Shown here: positions 16,978 through 25,882 of the stretch, piece after piece | Numbering within the stretch: position 1 is the first letter of the stretch | Layout of the letters: every line of letters starts with the position of its first letter | NCBI GenBank assembly: GCA_041675805.1 | Contig: JBAYTD010000003.1 | Span: forward strand, 1 to 54,406 | Source: JANNWF01 sp041675805 | Lineage (GTDB): Bacteria > Pseudomonadota > Gammaproteobacteria > Xanthomonadales > Xanthomonadaceae | Direction of reading: 5' to 3' | Length of the DNA stretch: 54,406 bases | The notes under the pieces: generated by a model | What the model was told of the DNA's origin: nothing | The model's database searches: none | Seen by the model: the letters and a program-made list of their open reading frames with translations, nothing else | Translations under genes and position numbers: made by a program

Positions 16978-18017
16978 ACGCGCCGCCGGCCGCCATCGAC
17001 GAAGGCTGGCTGCCGGATTTCTGTCGTCTGCCGGTGCTGTTTTCCACCCTGGTGGCGGCTCAACTGGTGGTGCTGGTGATCGGCCTCGCGCCGGGCGCGG
17101 CACCGGCCTGGGCGCTCGATCAATGGTTGGCCGCCAGCGCCCTGGCGCTGTGGCTGGCGCTGTGTTCGGCGGTTTTCCTGTGCAAGCTGCGGCCCAGCCT
17201 GCATCGCCTGCCGCGCGCGCTGGCCGGTGCGCTGGCCTGGGCGGTGCCGGTGTTCGTCGCCTTCGTCGGCGGGCTGTTGATCTACCGGCTGGAGCGCGAT
17301 TTGCAGATCGGCGTGCGCAGCGGCGAGCGCTCGGCGCTGGCGTTTGCGCTGTCGGTGGCGGTGATTACCGGCCTCCTGGCGGCGGCCCTGCTGCGCTATT
17401 TCCATTTCCAGCAGCGTTGGCAGCAGCAGATCGCCGCGCAGGCGCGGGCCCGCGCCGACGCTCTGCAGGCGCGCATCCGGCCGCACTTCCTGTTCAACAG
17501 CATGAACTCCATCGCCAGCCTGGTGCGGCGCGATCCGCGCAGCGCCGAGCGCGCCATCGAGGATCTGTCCGACCTGTTCCGCGCCGCCCTCGGTGCCGGT
17601 GACGCGCCGGGCACGCTGGACGAGGAAATCGAGCTGTGCGAGCGCTTTCTCGCCATCGAGGCGCTGCGCCTGGGCGAGCGCCTGCAAGTGGACTGGCGCA
17701 TCGACGCCGACGCGCCGCGCGCCATGGCCCTGCCGCGCCTGCTGCTGCAACCGCTGGTCGAGAACGCGGTGATCCACGGCATTGCGCGGCTGGAGCAGGG
17801 CGGCTGCATCAGCATCCGGATTCACCGCCAGGGCGAGCGCCTGCGCATCGTCATCGGCAATCCCTGTCCGGACGTGGGCGAGGCGCACGGCAACAGCCAT
17901 GCCCAGCACAGTGTGCGCCAGCGTCTGGACTACGCCTTCGGCGGTCGCGCGCGGATGACCGTGACGCCGGGGCAGGGCTACTATGCCTGCGAACTGCTGC
18001 TGCCGATCGACGACTGA
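16974..18017 (+). CDS. algZ: AlgZ/LytS-type sensor histidine kinase
   Basis: A 347-residue protein with a GTG start that overlaps the esterase stop. Four hydrophobic membrane segments occupy about residues 20-145, followed by the His_kinase (LytS-like) domain with H171 in RIRPHFLFNSMNS and an atypical ATPase domain (LLLQPLVENAVIHGI). The conventional G2 region is degenerate, as in AlgZ (FimS) of Pseudomonas. It is the partner of the LytTR regulator directly downstream. In Pseudomonas AlgZ/AlgR controls alginate, type IV pili and virulence genes; the role here is inferred only from gene order. Confidence 0.9.
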   Translation: MNAPPAAIDEGWLPDFCRLPVLFSTLVAAQLVVLVIGLAPGAAPAWALDQWLAASALALWLALCSAVFLCKLRPSLHRLPRALAGALAWAVPVFVAFVGGLLIYRLERDLQIGVRSGERSALAFALSVAVITGLLAAALLRYFHFQQRWQQQIAAQARARADALQARIRPHFLFNSMNSIASLVRRDPRSAERAIEDLSDLFRAALGAGDAPGTLDEEIELCERFLAIEALRLGERLQVDWRIDADAPRAMALPRLLLQPLVENAVIHGIARLEQGGCISIRIHRQGERLRIVIGNPCPDVGEAHGNSHAQHSVRQRLDYAFGGRARMTVTPGQGYYACELLLPIDD

Positions 18018-18024
18018 TTGCCGG

Positions 18025-18759
18025 ATGCGCGTCCTGATTGCCGACGATGAACCGCTGGCCCGCCAGCGCCTGCGCGACCTGCTCGACGAAGCCGGCGGCG
18101 TGCAGGTGGTCGGCGAGGCCGGCAACGGCCGCGAGGCCTGCGAACAGGCCGATGCGCTGCGCCCCGACGTCGCCCTGCTCGACATCGCCATGCCGGCGAT
18201 GGACGGCATCGAGGCGGCGCGCCACATCGCCGGCATGGAGTCGCCGCCGGCGGTGGTGTTCTGCACCGCCTACGACGCCCACGCGCTGGCTGCTTTCGAG
18301 GCCGGTGCCATCGATTACCTGCTCAAGCCGATCCGCGCCAGCCGCCTGCAGGCGGCGCTGGAGCGCGCCCGTCGCTACAGCGGCGAGCAGGCGCGCGAAC
18401 TGGGCCAGCGGCTCGCCCCGCAGCGCCAGCGCAGCCACCTGTGCGCGCGCCTGCGCGGCAACCTGCGGCTGATCCCGATCCACGACGTGCGCTACCTCCA
18501 GGCCGAGGAGAAGTACGTCGTCGTCCACCATGCGCAGGGCGAGGATCTGATCGAGGAATCGCTGAAGTCGCTGGAAGCGGAGTTCGGCGAACGCTTCCTG
18601 CGCATCCATCGCAATTGCCTGGTGGCGCGCGACCAACTGGCCGAGCTGCGGCGCTGCGCGGATGGACAGACCCGCGTGCGCCTGCACCACGTCGACATCT
18701 TGCTGGACGTCAGCCGGCGCTGCCTGCCGACCTTGCGCCAGCGCCTTCAGGAGCTGTGA
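18025..18759 (+). CDS. algR: LytTR-family response regulator AlgR
   Basis: A 244-residue protein. The start at 18025 puts the receiver acidic pair at D7-D8, the phospho-acceptor at D53 (LLDIAMPAMDG) and the conserved lysine at K101. The C-terminal LytTR DNA-binding domain (about residues 140-244) includes VRYLQAEEKYVVVHH and RIHRNCLVARDQL. It begins 7 bp after algZ and ends 7 bp before hemC, so the three genes are one transcription unit. This is the same neighbourhood as in Pseudomonas and Xanthomonas. Confidence 0.94.
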   Translation: MRVLIADDEPLARQRLRDLLDEAGGVQVVGEAGNGREACEQADALRPDVALLDIAMPAMDGIEAARHIAGMESPPAVVFCTAYDAHALAAFEAGAIDYLLKPIRASRLQAALERARRYSGEQARELGQRLAPQRQRSHLCARLRGNLRLIPIHDVRYLQAEEKYVVVHHAQGEDLIEESLKSLEAEFGERFLRIHRNCLVARDQLAELRRCADGQTRVRLHHVDILLDVSRRCLPTLRQRLQEL

Positions 18760-18766
18760 AACCCCG

Positions 18767-19693
18767 ATGACCGACCTTCTGCGTATTGCCACCCGCAAGA
18801 GCGCGCTGGCCCTGTGGCAGACCGAACACGTTGCCGCCCGCCTGCGCCAGGCCCATCCCGGCCTGCGCGTGGAACTGCTGCCGCTGTCCACCCGTGGCGA
18901 CGAGGTGCTCGACCGCTCGCTGGCGGCGGTGGGCGGCAAGGGGCTGTTCCTGAAGGAACTGGAAGTCGCCATGCGGGAAGGCCGCGCCGATTGCGCCGTG
19001 CATTCGCTGAAGGACGTGCCGATGGAGCTGGACGGCCCGTTCATCCTGCCCGCCATCCTCGAACGCGCCGACCCCTTCGATGCCTTCGTCAGTTCGCGCT
19101 ACGCCCGGCTGGACGACCTGCCGCCAGGCGCGCGGGTCGGCACTTCCTCGCTGCGCCGGCAGGCGCAACTGCGCGCACGTCGCCCCGATCTCGACCTGCG
19201 CGACCTGCGTGGCAACGTCAACACGCGTCTGGCCAAGCTCGATGCCGGCGACTATGACGCCATCGTGCTGGCCTGCGCCGGCCTGCAACGGCTGGGCTTC
19301 GACGCCCGCATCGCGCAGCGGCTGGAAGCGCCGGACTGGCTGCCGGCGGTCGCCCAGGGTGCCATCGCCATCGAGTGCCTGGCCGATGATGTCCGCATCG
19401 CCGGCCTGCTGGCGGCGCTGGATCATCACGATACCCGCCTGCGGGTGACCGCCGAGCGCGCCATGAATCGTCGTCTGGGCGGCAGTTGCCAGGTGCCGGT
19501 GGCCGGTTTCTGCACCTTGCAGGGCGACCGGCTCAGCCTCGGCGGCTGTGTCGGAGACGCCGACAGCGGCGCGCTGATCGCCGCGCACGCGGTCGGCGGC
19601 GTCGACGATCCCGAAGCACTGGGCATCGAGGTGGCCGAGCGCCTGCTGGCCGCCGGGGCCGGCGAGCTGCTGGCTGCGACGGCGGCCGGCTGA
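18767..19693 (+). CDS. hemC: Porphobilinogen deaminase (hydroxymethylbilane synthase)
   Basis: A 308-residue enzyme of typical length. It starts at the ATG at 18767 with a CAGGAG ribosome binding site inside the end of algR. Motifs include RIATRKSALALWQ at the N terminus, KDVPMELDG, the arginine-rich VGTSSLRRQAQL and the dipyrromethane-cofactor cysteine C241 in LGGSCQVPVAG. It polymerises four porphobilinogen units into hydroxymethylbilane. HemD, which normally follows it in Pseudomonads, is instead about 24 kb away on the opposite strand with hemX and hemY. Confidence 0.97.
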   Translation: MTDLLRIATRKSALALWQTEHVAARLRQAHPGLRVELLPLSTRGDEVLDRSLAAVGGKGLFLKELEVAMREGRADCAVHSLKDVPMELDGPFILPAILERADPFDAFVSSRYARLDDLPPGARVGTSSLRRQAQLRARRPDLDLRDLRGNVNTRLAKLDAGDYDAIVLACAGLQRLGFDARIAQRLEAPDWLPAVAQGAIAIECLADDVRIAGLLAALDHHDTRLRVTAERAMNRRLGGSCQVPVAGFCTLQGDRLSLGGCVGDADSGALIAAHAVGGVDDPEALGIEVAERLLAAGAGELLAATAAG

Positions 19694-19762
19694 GGGCGAC
19701 TTTCACGTCGTCTTTGCACATCGGCCGTATGCTTCCCCATTGACCAGCAACGGGGATCAACG

Positions 19763-22018
19763 ATGAACATCCACCATGCACTCGGCGCGCTGGCGCTGCT
19801 GGCCGCGTTGTCGGGCGCGCAGGCGCAATCCACCGACGACGCCAGAATGGCCGATTTGATCGAGCGGCTGACCGACCGCTCCACTGCCCATCTCAAGCCC
19901 GTCACCGCCGCCGATGGCACGGTCAGCCTGGAACTGGGCGAGGGCTTCCAGCATGTCTACCTCGCCGCCCAGGACGCCGATGGCGGCCTGCGCGCCGCCT
20001 GCGTCGGCAGTCCGGCCGAGGCCAACCGCTTCCTTGGCCGCAACCTGCGGACCGGCGCGAGCTTGCCGCAGCCCAAGCTGGCACCGCAGGTCATCCATGA
20101 CATGGCCGGCCTGCATGGCATGACGGCGGAGGAATACGCCTTCTATTGGTCGCTGATCGAACAGGCGGATGCCGATGCCCGGCCCAAGCAGACGCGGTCC
20201 AGCAACATCGTCATCATCAACAACGACGGTGTTAACGAGGGCTTCAACGATCCCACGCCGGCCACCCCCGAAGGCGGCAACGACGGTGCCACGCGCGGTG
20301 CGCAGCGGGTCAACGTGTTCAATCGCGCTGCGCAGATCTGGGGCGGCATCCTGGACAGCGCGCCGACGATCACGGTGCGCGCCAACTTCGACCCGCTGAC
20401 GCCCTGCAGCACCGGCGGCGGCGTGCTCGGCAGTGCCGGGCCGGTCAATATCCATCGCAGTGTCGCCGGTGAGCCGGCGGCCAACACCTGGTATGTCGCG
20501 GCGCTGGCCAACAAGTTCAACGGCAGTGATCTCTATCCGCCCGAGCCGGAAATCCAGGCGCGTTTCAACAGCGATATCGACACCGGTTGCCTCGGTACCG
20601 GCACGCGCTTCTACTATGGCCTGAACAACGCGACGCCGCCCTTGCGCCTCAATCTGCTGGTGGTGGTGTTGCACGAGCTCGGCCATGGCCTGGGCTTCCT
20701 GTCGCTGACCGATGGCGAAACCGGCGAGCAGATCCAGGGGTATCCCGATGCCTGGTCGCGCTTCATGTACGACCGCACGCAAAACCGCACTTGGGACCAG
20801 ATGACCAATGCCCAGCGCGTGCAGTCGGCGAAGAACAACAACAACCTGCTCTGGGACGGCCCCAGCGTGAAGATCGCTTCCGACTTCCTCACTGCCGGTC
20901 GCGACGGTCCCACCGGGCGGGTCGAGCTGTACGCGCCGACCGACTACGAGGAGGGCTCGTCGGTATCGCACTGGAACACCCGCGCCAATCCCAACCTGCT
21001 GATGGAGCCGAGCATCAATTCCGGCCTGCCGCTGACCACCGACCTGTCGCGTCAGTTGATGCGCGACATCGGCTGGTTCCGCGATGCCAACAACGACGGC
21101 GTGGCCGACACCATCACCAATGTGCAGCCCTCCGGCGGCACGCTGACCCAGGGTTCCAACGTCAACATCACCTGGAACCGGACCAGCGCGCTGTCATCGC
21201 GCAACATCACCATCGAGCTGTCCACCGATGGCGGCGCGACCTTCCCCGTCACCATCGCCAGCGATGTCGGCAATACCGGCTCGCGCAACTGGGTTGTGCC
21301 CAACGTCGCCACCTCGAAGGGCCGCATTCGTGTGCGCGAGCACGACTACGCCGCCCCGGCCGGCGTTTCGGCGGCCAATTTCAGCATCGTCGGGGCCAAT
21401 ACCGCGCCGGTCTTCACTCCGGCTGCGGCGGTCAGTCGCCAGCAGGGCAGCGCGGTCGGCGCGGCGGTCGCCATCGGCACGGTCAGCGATGCGCAGACGC
21501 CGGCCGGCAACCTGGTCGTCACCCAGATCGCCGGCGGCAGTGCCGGCGGCATCAGCGTCAGCAACATCACCAACAACAATGGCAACGTCAGCGCCCGGAT
21601 CACCGCCAGCTGCACCGCCAGCTCCGGCACGGTGCGCTTCCAGGTGTCGGATGGCTCGCTGACCGGGACCGGCAACCTGCAAGTCAACGTCAGCGCCAAT
21701 ACCCCGCCGACGCTGAGCTACAACAACACCAGCGTCGCCGCCGGCGGCAATACAATGGTCAGCCCGGCCAGCGGACCGGCCGACAACGGCTCGATCAGCA
21801 GCCTGGCGGTGCAGTCGAGCGGGACCTTCACCGGCAGCGTCGCGGTCAATACCGGTTCCGGCATCGTCAACCTCAACAATGCCGCGCCGACCGGGACGCA
21901 CACCATCACCATCCGCGCCACCGACAACTGCAACGCGATCCGCAATGCCAGTTTCCAGGTCAGCGTGACCGGCGGCGGTTCCGCCGGCAATCTGATCTTC
22001 CGCGACGGCTTCGAGTGA
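19763..22018 (+). CDS. Secreted zinc metalloprotease with beta-sandwich repeats and IFRDGFE tail
   Basis: A 751-residue protein with a Sec signal peptide (cleavage after about residue 22, SGAQAQ). The zinc site is HELGHGLGF (H304, E305, H308). A likely third ligand is H403 in SVSHWN, before NLLMEP and the DIGW segment, an arrangement like leishmanolysin-type (M8) enzymes. From about residue 445 the chain is Asn/Ser/Thr/Gly-rich and reads as three Ig- or cadherin-like beta domains (for example PSGGTLTQGSNVNITW). It ends in GGSAGNLIFRDGFE. A calcium-site-like DANNDGVAD lies at about 440. It is probably an extracellular or surface protease; substrates are unknown. Confidence 0.88.
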   Translation: MNIHHALGALALLAALSGAQAQSTDDARMADLIERLTDRSTAHLKPVTAADGTVSLELGEGFQHVYLAAQDADGGLRAACVGSPAEANRFLGRNLRTGASLPQPKLAPQVIHDMAGLHGMTAEEYAFYWSLIEQADADARPKQTRSSNIVIINNDGVNEGFNDPTPATPEGGNDGATRGAQRVNVFNRAAQIWGGILDSAPTITVRANFDPLTPCSTGGGVLGSAGPVNIHRSVAGEPAANTWYVAALANKFNGSDLYPPEPEIQARFNSDIDTGCLGTGTRFYYGLNNATPPLRLNLLVVVLHELGHGLGFLSLTDGETGEQIQGYPDAWSRFMYDRTQNRTWDQMTNAQRVQSAKNNNNLLWDGPSVKIASDFLTAGRDGPTGRVELYAPTDYEEGSSVSHWNTRANPNLLMEPSINSGLPLTTDLSRQLMRDIGWFRDANNDGVADTITNVQPSGGTLTQGSNVNITWNRTSALSSRNITIELSTDGGATFPVTIASDVGNTGSRNWVVPNVATSKGRIRVREHDYAAPAGVSAANFSIVGANTAPVFTPAAAVSRQQGSAVGAAVAIGTVSDAQTPAGNLVVTQIAGGSAGGISVSNITNNNGNVSARITASCTASSGTVRFQVSDGSLTGTGNLQVNVSANTPPTLSYNNTSVAAGGNTMVSPASGPADNGSISSLAVQSSGTFTGSVAVNTGSGIVNLNNAAPTGTHTITIRATDNCNAIRNASFQVSVTGGGSAGNLIFRDGFE

Positions 22019-22033
22019 GGCCGGGCGGGTCGT

Positions 22034-22053
22034 GCCGGGCCTGAGTGCCCGGC
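22034..22053. terminator. Hairpin between convergent protease and plsB genes
   Basis: GCCGGGC (22034-22040) and GCCCGGC (22047-22053) form a 7-bp stem with loop CTGAGT in the 47-bp gap between two convergent genes. There is no T-tract on either strand, so it may only be a weak or Rho-assisted terminator. Confidence 0.4.
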
Positions 22054-22065
22054 CGCGACCGGGCC

Positions 22066-24582
22066 TTAGCCCGTTTGCGCCCCGGCCACGGCGCTCTGTG
22101 CCGTCTCCGGGGTGACCTTCATGATCGAATGGCGCAATTCGCGGGTCAGTACCAGCTTGGCGTCGCGCGCCAGGGCTTCCATGCGCTCGTCGTATTCCAG
22201 CTTGTTGTCGGCATTGACGCGGACCAGCCGGCTTTCGCGCAACATGCCGATGAAGGCGCGGAACAGCGATTTGTCGAAGTACTCCGGTGCCGACTGCGAA
22301 TACAGCAGCGACAGGCGCTGCGCGGTGAGATGGCACAGGGTTTCCAGTTCACCGGAAGAAACCCGTCCCGGGCCGTTCTTCACCAGCACCGAGATGGCGA
22401 TGTAATAGCGCTCGAAGGTCTGCAACAGGCCGTGCGCCAGCACGCGCAGGCGGAACACCTCGTCGGTCTGGCCGGGACCGCGCTGCAGCGCGCCGCTGCC
22501 CGGATCGTGGCTGAACAGGCCGTGGCGGGCGAAGGCATCGATCACCGCCTCGATGCGCTGGCCGAACTCCTCCTCGGTCCACGGCAGGAACAGCTCGGCG
22601 CGGATGAACGGATACATCAACTGGCCGAGACGGAGCACGGCGGAGCGGCTCATCCGGCGGTTGTTCTGGAAGCAGCAGGCGACCCAGCTCGACGCCGCGA
22701 ACAGATGCACCACGTTGTTGCGGTAATAGGCCTGGAGTTCGGCGGTGTCCTCGCGCAGGGCGATCACGTCGCCCAGCGGATGGGGGATGCGCTGCAGCAC
22801 GTCCATGCGCTCGCCATAGGCGATGATCTCGGCGGCCGGCAGCGCCGTCACCGTGACCCGTTCCAGCGCGATGGTGTCGCGCAGCAGTTCGCGGTACAGC
22901 TCGATCAGCGGGATCAGGTCGCTTTCCGCCATCGCGTACTTCGGCGTCGCCAGCAGGCACAGGGCGAGCAGGTTGATCGGGTTGACGTCGGCGCTGCGGT
23001 TGATCTCCACCTGGATGCGCGTGGAGAGGTCATCGACGGCGGCATTGAACCAGGCCGGGCGCTGCGCCGGCTCGGCCTGGGCGTCCTGACGCCAGCTCGG
23101 CGAATGGCCGGCGAGCACGCTTTCCAGCGCGATCGGCTCGCCGAAGCTGACCGCCACCTTGCCGTAGCGATGGCGCAGCACGCCGAAGGCGCGCAGCAGG
23201 CCAAGCAGGGATTCCTTGCGCTTGGGCTTGCCGGACAGTTCCGCCTGGTAGCTCTTGCCCTCCATCACCTTTTCGTAGCCGATGTAGACAGGCTGGAACA
23301 CCACCGGCCGGCGCGGCTGCTTGAGGAAGGCGCGCACGCTCATCGCCAGCATCCCGGCCTTGGGCGTCAGCAGCCGTCCGGTACGCGAGCGCCCGCCCTC
23401 GATGAAATACTCGATGGACACGCCGCGCGAGATCAGGCTGGCGACGTACTCGCTGAAAACGGCCGAATAGAGCGGGTTGGCGCGGAAGCTGCGGCGCAGG
23501 AAGAAGGCCCCGCCGCGACGCAGCACCGGGCCGACCAGCGGCAGGTTGAGGTTGACGCCGGCGGCGATGTGTGGCGGCACGATGCCGTTCTGGTACAGCA
23601 GGTAGGACAGCAGCAGGTAGTCGATGTGGCTGCGGTGGCTGGGCACGTAGATGATTTCGTTGCCCGGCGCGACCCGCTTCAGCGTATCCAGGTGATGCAC
23701 CTCGATGCCGTCGTAGAGCTTGTTCCAGAACCCGCGCAGGACGAAGGACAGCGAACGCACCACCGGATGCGAGTAATCGGCCGCGATCTCCATCGCATAG
23801 CCACGGGCGCGGCTGTAGGCCTTTTCGTAGGCGATGCTGTCGCGGCGCGCCTGATCGGCGATGGCCTGGCGCACCGGCGCGGCGTCGAGCACGCCGTCGA
23901 CCAGCATGCGACGGTGCGAGAGGTCCGGCCCGATCACCGCCTCGCGGACGCGGCGGAAGTGTACGCGCAGCACGCGCGAGACCTTGCGCACGTCGCGCTC
24001 GGCGGACTGCCCCCCGGCCAGCGCCTCGCGCAGCGACAGCGGCGCGGAGAACTGCACGATGGTGTTGCGACCGTTCAGCAGCACCGCCATGAAGCGGCGG
24101 AAGCGACCGACCAGGGACCAGTTTTCCGAGAACAGCACGCGGAACCAGCCGCTTTGCCGGTCCGGCGCACGGCCGACGAAGATCGACACCGGCAGCAGCC
24201 GGACATCGAGTTCGGGCTGCGCGTGCAAGCTGGTGACCAGCCGCGCCAGCACGTCGGAATGGGTGCGGTTGCGCGGCCGGCCGAACAGGAAACCCTGGCG
24301 ACGCCAGACGGCGAAGAAGGCGCGCGACTTGCCGCCGAGGTCGCCGCCGGCCATCGGTGCCAGCGGCAGCGGCAGGCCGGCCTCGCGGCAGGCCTGCTGC
24401 AGGATCAGTGTGTTGGACAGGCCGTAGCGCTCGATCACGTAGCACACCGGCAGGTCGTCCGGCAGCGCCGCCGATTGCGCCGGTTGCGGCGGATCGAGCC
24501 GGATCGCCAGCCAAGGTGCGATCAGCTTGCCCAGCGCGCGCCAGTACCAGGGCGCGCGGGAGGAGGAGTGGGAGGTCGTCAT
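22066..24582 (-). CDS. plsB: Glycerol-3-phosphate 1-O-acyltransferase PlsB
   Basis: An 838-residue protein, close to the ~800 of E. coli PlsB. The ATG at 24582 begins MTTSHSSSRAPWYWRAL; further upstream the frame overlaps the lipoprotein gene and is not protein-like. The four acyltransferase motifs are present: the HX4D motif H316-D321 in VPSHRSHIDYLLLSY, GGAFFLRRSF, YFIEGGRSRTGRLL and PVYIGYEKV. It acylates sn-glycerol-3-phosphate at the inner membrane, the first step of phospholipid synthesis. It lies 43 bp after the lipoprotein gene and may be co-transcribed with it. Confidence 0.97.
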   Translation of the reverse strand: MTTSHSSSRAPWYWRALGKLIAPWLAIRLDPPQPAQSAALPDDLPVCYVIERYGLSNTLILQQACREAGLPLPLAPMAGGDLGGKSRAFFAVWRRQGFLFGRPRNRTHSDVLARLVTSLHAQPELDVRLLPVSIFVGRAPDRQSGWFRVLFSENWSLVGRFRRFMAVLLNGRNTIVQFSAPLSLREALAGGQSAERDVRKVSRVLRVHFRRVREAVIGPDLSHRRMLVDGVLDAAPVRQAIADQARRDSIAYEKAYSRARGYAMEIAADYSHPVVRSLSFVLRGFWNKLYDGIEVHHLDTLKRVAPGNEIIYVPSHRSHIDYLLLSYLLYQNGIVPPHIAAGVNLNLPLVGPVLRRGGAFFLRRSFRANPLYSAVFSEYVASLISRGVSIEYFIEGGRSRTGRLLTPKAGMLAMSVRAFLKQPRRPVVFQPVYIGYEKVMEGKSYQAELSGKPKRKESLLGLLRAFGVLRHRYGKVAVSFGEPIALESVLAGHSPSWRQDAQAEPAQRPAWFNAAVDDLSTRIQVEINRSADVNPINLLALCLLATPKYAMAESDLIPLIELYRELLRDTIALERVTVTALPAAEIIAYGERMDVLQRIPHPLGDVIALREDTAELQAYYRNNVVHLFAASSWVACCFQNNRRMSRSAVLRLGQLMYPFIRAELFLPWTEEEFGQRIEAVIDAFARHGLFSHDPGSGALQRGPGQTDEVFRLRVLAHGLLQTFERYYIAISVLVKNGPGRVSSGELETLCHLTAQRLSLLYSQSAPEYFDKSLFRAFIGMLRESRLVRVNADNKLEYDERMEALARDAKLVLTRELRHSIMKVTPETAQSAVAGAQTG

Positions 24583-24625
24583 GCCGACATTATCCGCGCC
24601 CGACGCACCGGGCGCGGAGGGTCGA

Positions 24626-25561
24626 TCAGTCCTCTTCGCTGAAAACTTCGGCCTGCGCGTCGACTTCAGCCTCATCGGACTCGGCATCCGCCTCGTCCTC
24701 GGCCGCCGACTTGATCGACTCCAGCGCGTCCTTGCCGTACCAGCGGCCATCCTGGCGGATCATGCTGGTTTCCATTTCCAGCGGCTGGTCGAACAGGCGG
24801 TAGGACACCGCCACCGTGGCCTGGTCGCCCTCCTCGCTGACCACCTTGGCGTTCACGCTGCCGAGCGCGTCGTCGATCTTCAGGCCGTACAGCGCCAGCA
24901 CGTCCTTGGCCCCGGCAAAGGCGATGCCGAACTTGCCCATGCTGTCCTCGAAGCTCAGCGCGCGGGCCTCGTCGAGGGTCTTGAGTTCGAGCGCGCGGGC
25001 GGTTTCGACGGTCCTGGCGATGGCCTGGCGGGCGAGTTCGCGGTCGGCGAACTTGACGCTCTGCAGCCAGTTGCCGGTGGCGGTGAGCAGGCCCGACGCC
25101 TGCGCCTTCTGCGCCTCGGTCAGGGTGGTTTCTTCCTGCAACCACTGCTGGGCGAAGCCCTGGCCCATCGCCACCATGAAGGGAAGCTGGGCGGCCATCT
25201 CGGTTTCGAACTTCTGCAACAGCGGTTCCAGTTCGGCAGCCAGCTTGGCCTCGGCGTCGGCCTCGGTGAACTTGGTCATCATGGTGGCGAATTCGGCGCG
25301 ATCTTCATCGGAAGGCTCTTCCTTGCGCGCGTCCTCGTACTCCTTCTTCATTTCCGCGAAGGCATCCGGCGGCAGCATCGCCTGCACGGCGCCGAGCAGG
25401 TTGTTGGTCTTCAGGTCCTGGGCGATGCGCGGCGCGACGTCGGCCGGGCCGTCGGATTGCAGCGACGCGCTGGAGGCGGCCTGCTGCGGCGCTTCCGAGG
25501 AACAGGCGACCAGCCCGCAGCCGAGCAGGGTGGACAGGGACAGGGCAATCAAACGCTTCAT
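24626..25561 (-). CDS. Hypothetical lipoprotein, acidic and helical
   Basis: A 311-residue protein from the ATG at 25561, which has a GGAG ribosome binding site. The N terminus is a lipoprotein signal with lipobox LVAC (Cys about 20). The mature chain is rich in Glu, Ala, Lys and Leu and largely helical (MKKEYEDARKEEPSDEDRAEF). It has a short beta-like region near the C terminus (ATVAVSYRLFDQPLEME) and a final acidic tail of Glu/Asp/Ala. I do not recognise the family. It is probably periplasmic, anchored to a membrane. The strong terminator upstream at 25696-25726 isolates it from pyrF. Confidence 0.82.
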   Translation of the reverse strand: MKRLIALSLSTLLGCGLVACSSEAPQQAASSASLQSDGPADVAPRIAQDLKTNNLLGAVQAMLPPDAFAEMKKEYEDARKEEPSDEDRAEFATMMTKFTEADAEAKLAAELEPLLQKFETEMAAQLPFMVAMGQGFAQQWLQEETTLTEAQKAQASGLLTATGNWLQSVKFADRELARQAIARTVETARALELKTLDEARALSFEDSMGKFGIAFAGAKDVLALYGLKIDDALGSVNAKVVSEEGDQATVAVSYRLFDQPLEMETSMIRQDGRWYGKDALESIKSAAEDEADAESDEAEVDAQAEVFSEED

Positions 25562-25695
25562 CGTGGGCTCCGGTGGCGAGGGGTTGAAAGGGCACGCGGC
25601 GCGGACTCTAGCAGATCGCCCGATCCGCGCCGTGGGCAGGAAGTCGTGCATGGCGGTGGCGGATTCAGCCGGGCGCAGGCCACTGGCGACGGCGG

Positions 25696-25726
25696 AAAAA
25701 CAAAACGGGAGGCATCATGCCTCCCG
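25696..25726 (-). terminator. Strong Rho-independent terminator (minus strand)
   Basis: CGGGAGGCA (25706-25714) and TGCCTCCCG (25718-25726) form a perfect 9-bp stem with a 3-base loop. On the minus strand it is followed by TTTTGTTTTT (complement of 25696-25705). It ends whatever is transcribed from pyrF or from the candidate small RNA promoter near 25850. Confidence 0.9.
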
Positions 25727-25834
25727 CGCAAGGGTCCGGTGGTCCGGATCATCTGGTTGTGATTATCGACGCAGGGCTTGTCGTCGGTGTCGCCATGAGA
25801 AGCGGCATGGCGCGGCCAGGGCCGAAAAGAATGC
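25696..25834 (-). ncRNA. Candidate small RNA downstream of pyrF
   Basis: On the minus strand TTGCAT and TAGCAT (about 25835-25863) are 17 bp apart inside an unusually AT-rich stretch just after the pyrF stop. The strong terminator at 25696-25726 would give a transcript of about 130 nt. A 15-codon frame starting ATGGCGACACCG lies inside but has no ribosome binding site. The alternative is a long 3' untranslated region of pyrF, or an RNA processed from it. Confidence 0.4.
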
Positions 25835-25882
25835 TACCTGCGCATGATATCTAATGCAACACTTGAGGTAACTGAAGATAAG

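Noticed and set aside
22045..24642. Long plus-strand open frame opposite plsB
   Set aside because: The minus strand encodes a full PlsB with all four motifs; the opposite frame is a high-G+C artefact.
25696..25834. Leader-peptide attenuator (a 15-codon frame with five Thr followed by the terminator hairpin)
   Set aside because: There is no ribosome binding site and no alternative antiterminator hairpin is visible; the downstream gene is a lipoprotein, not an amino acid biosynthesis gene.
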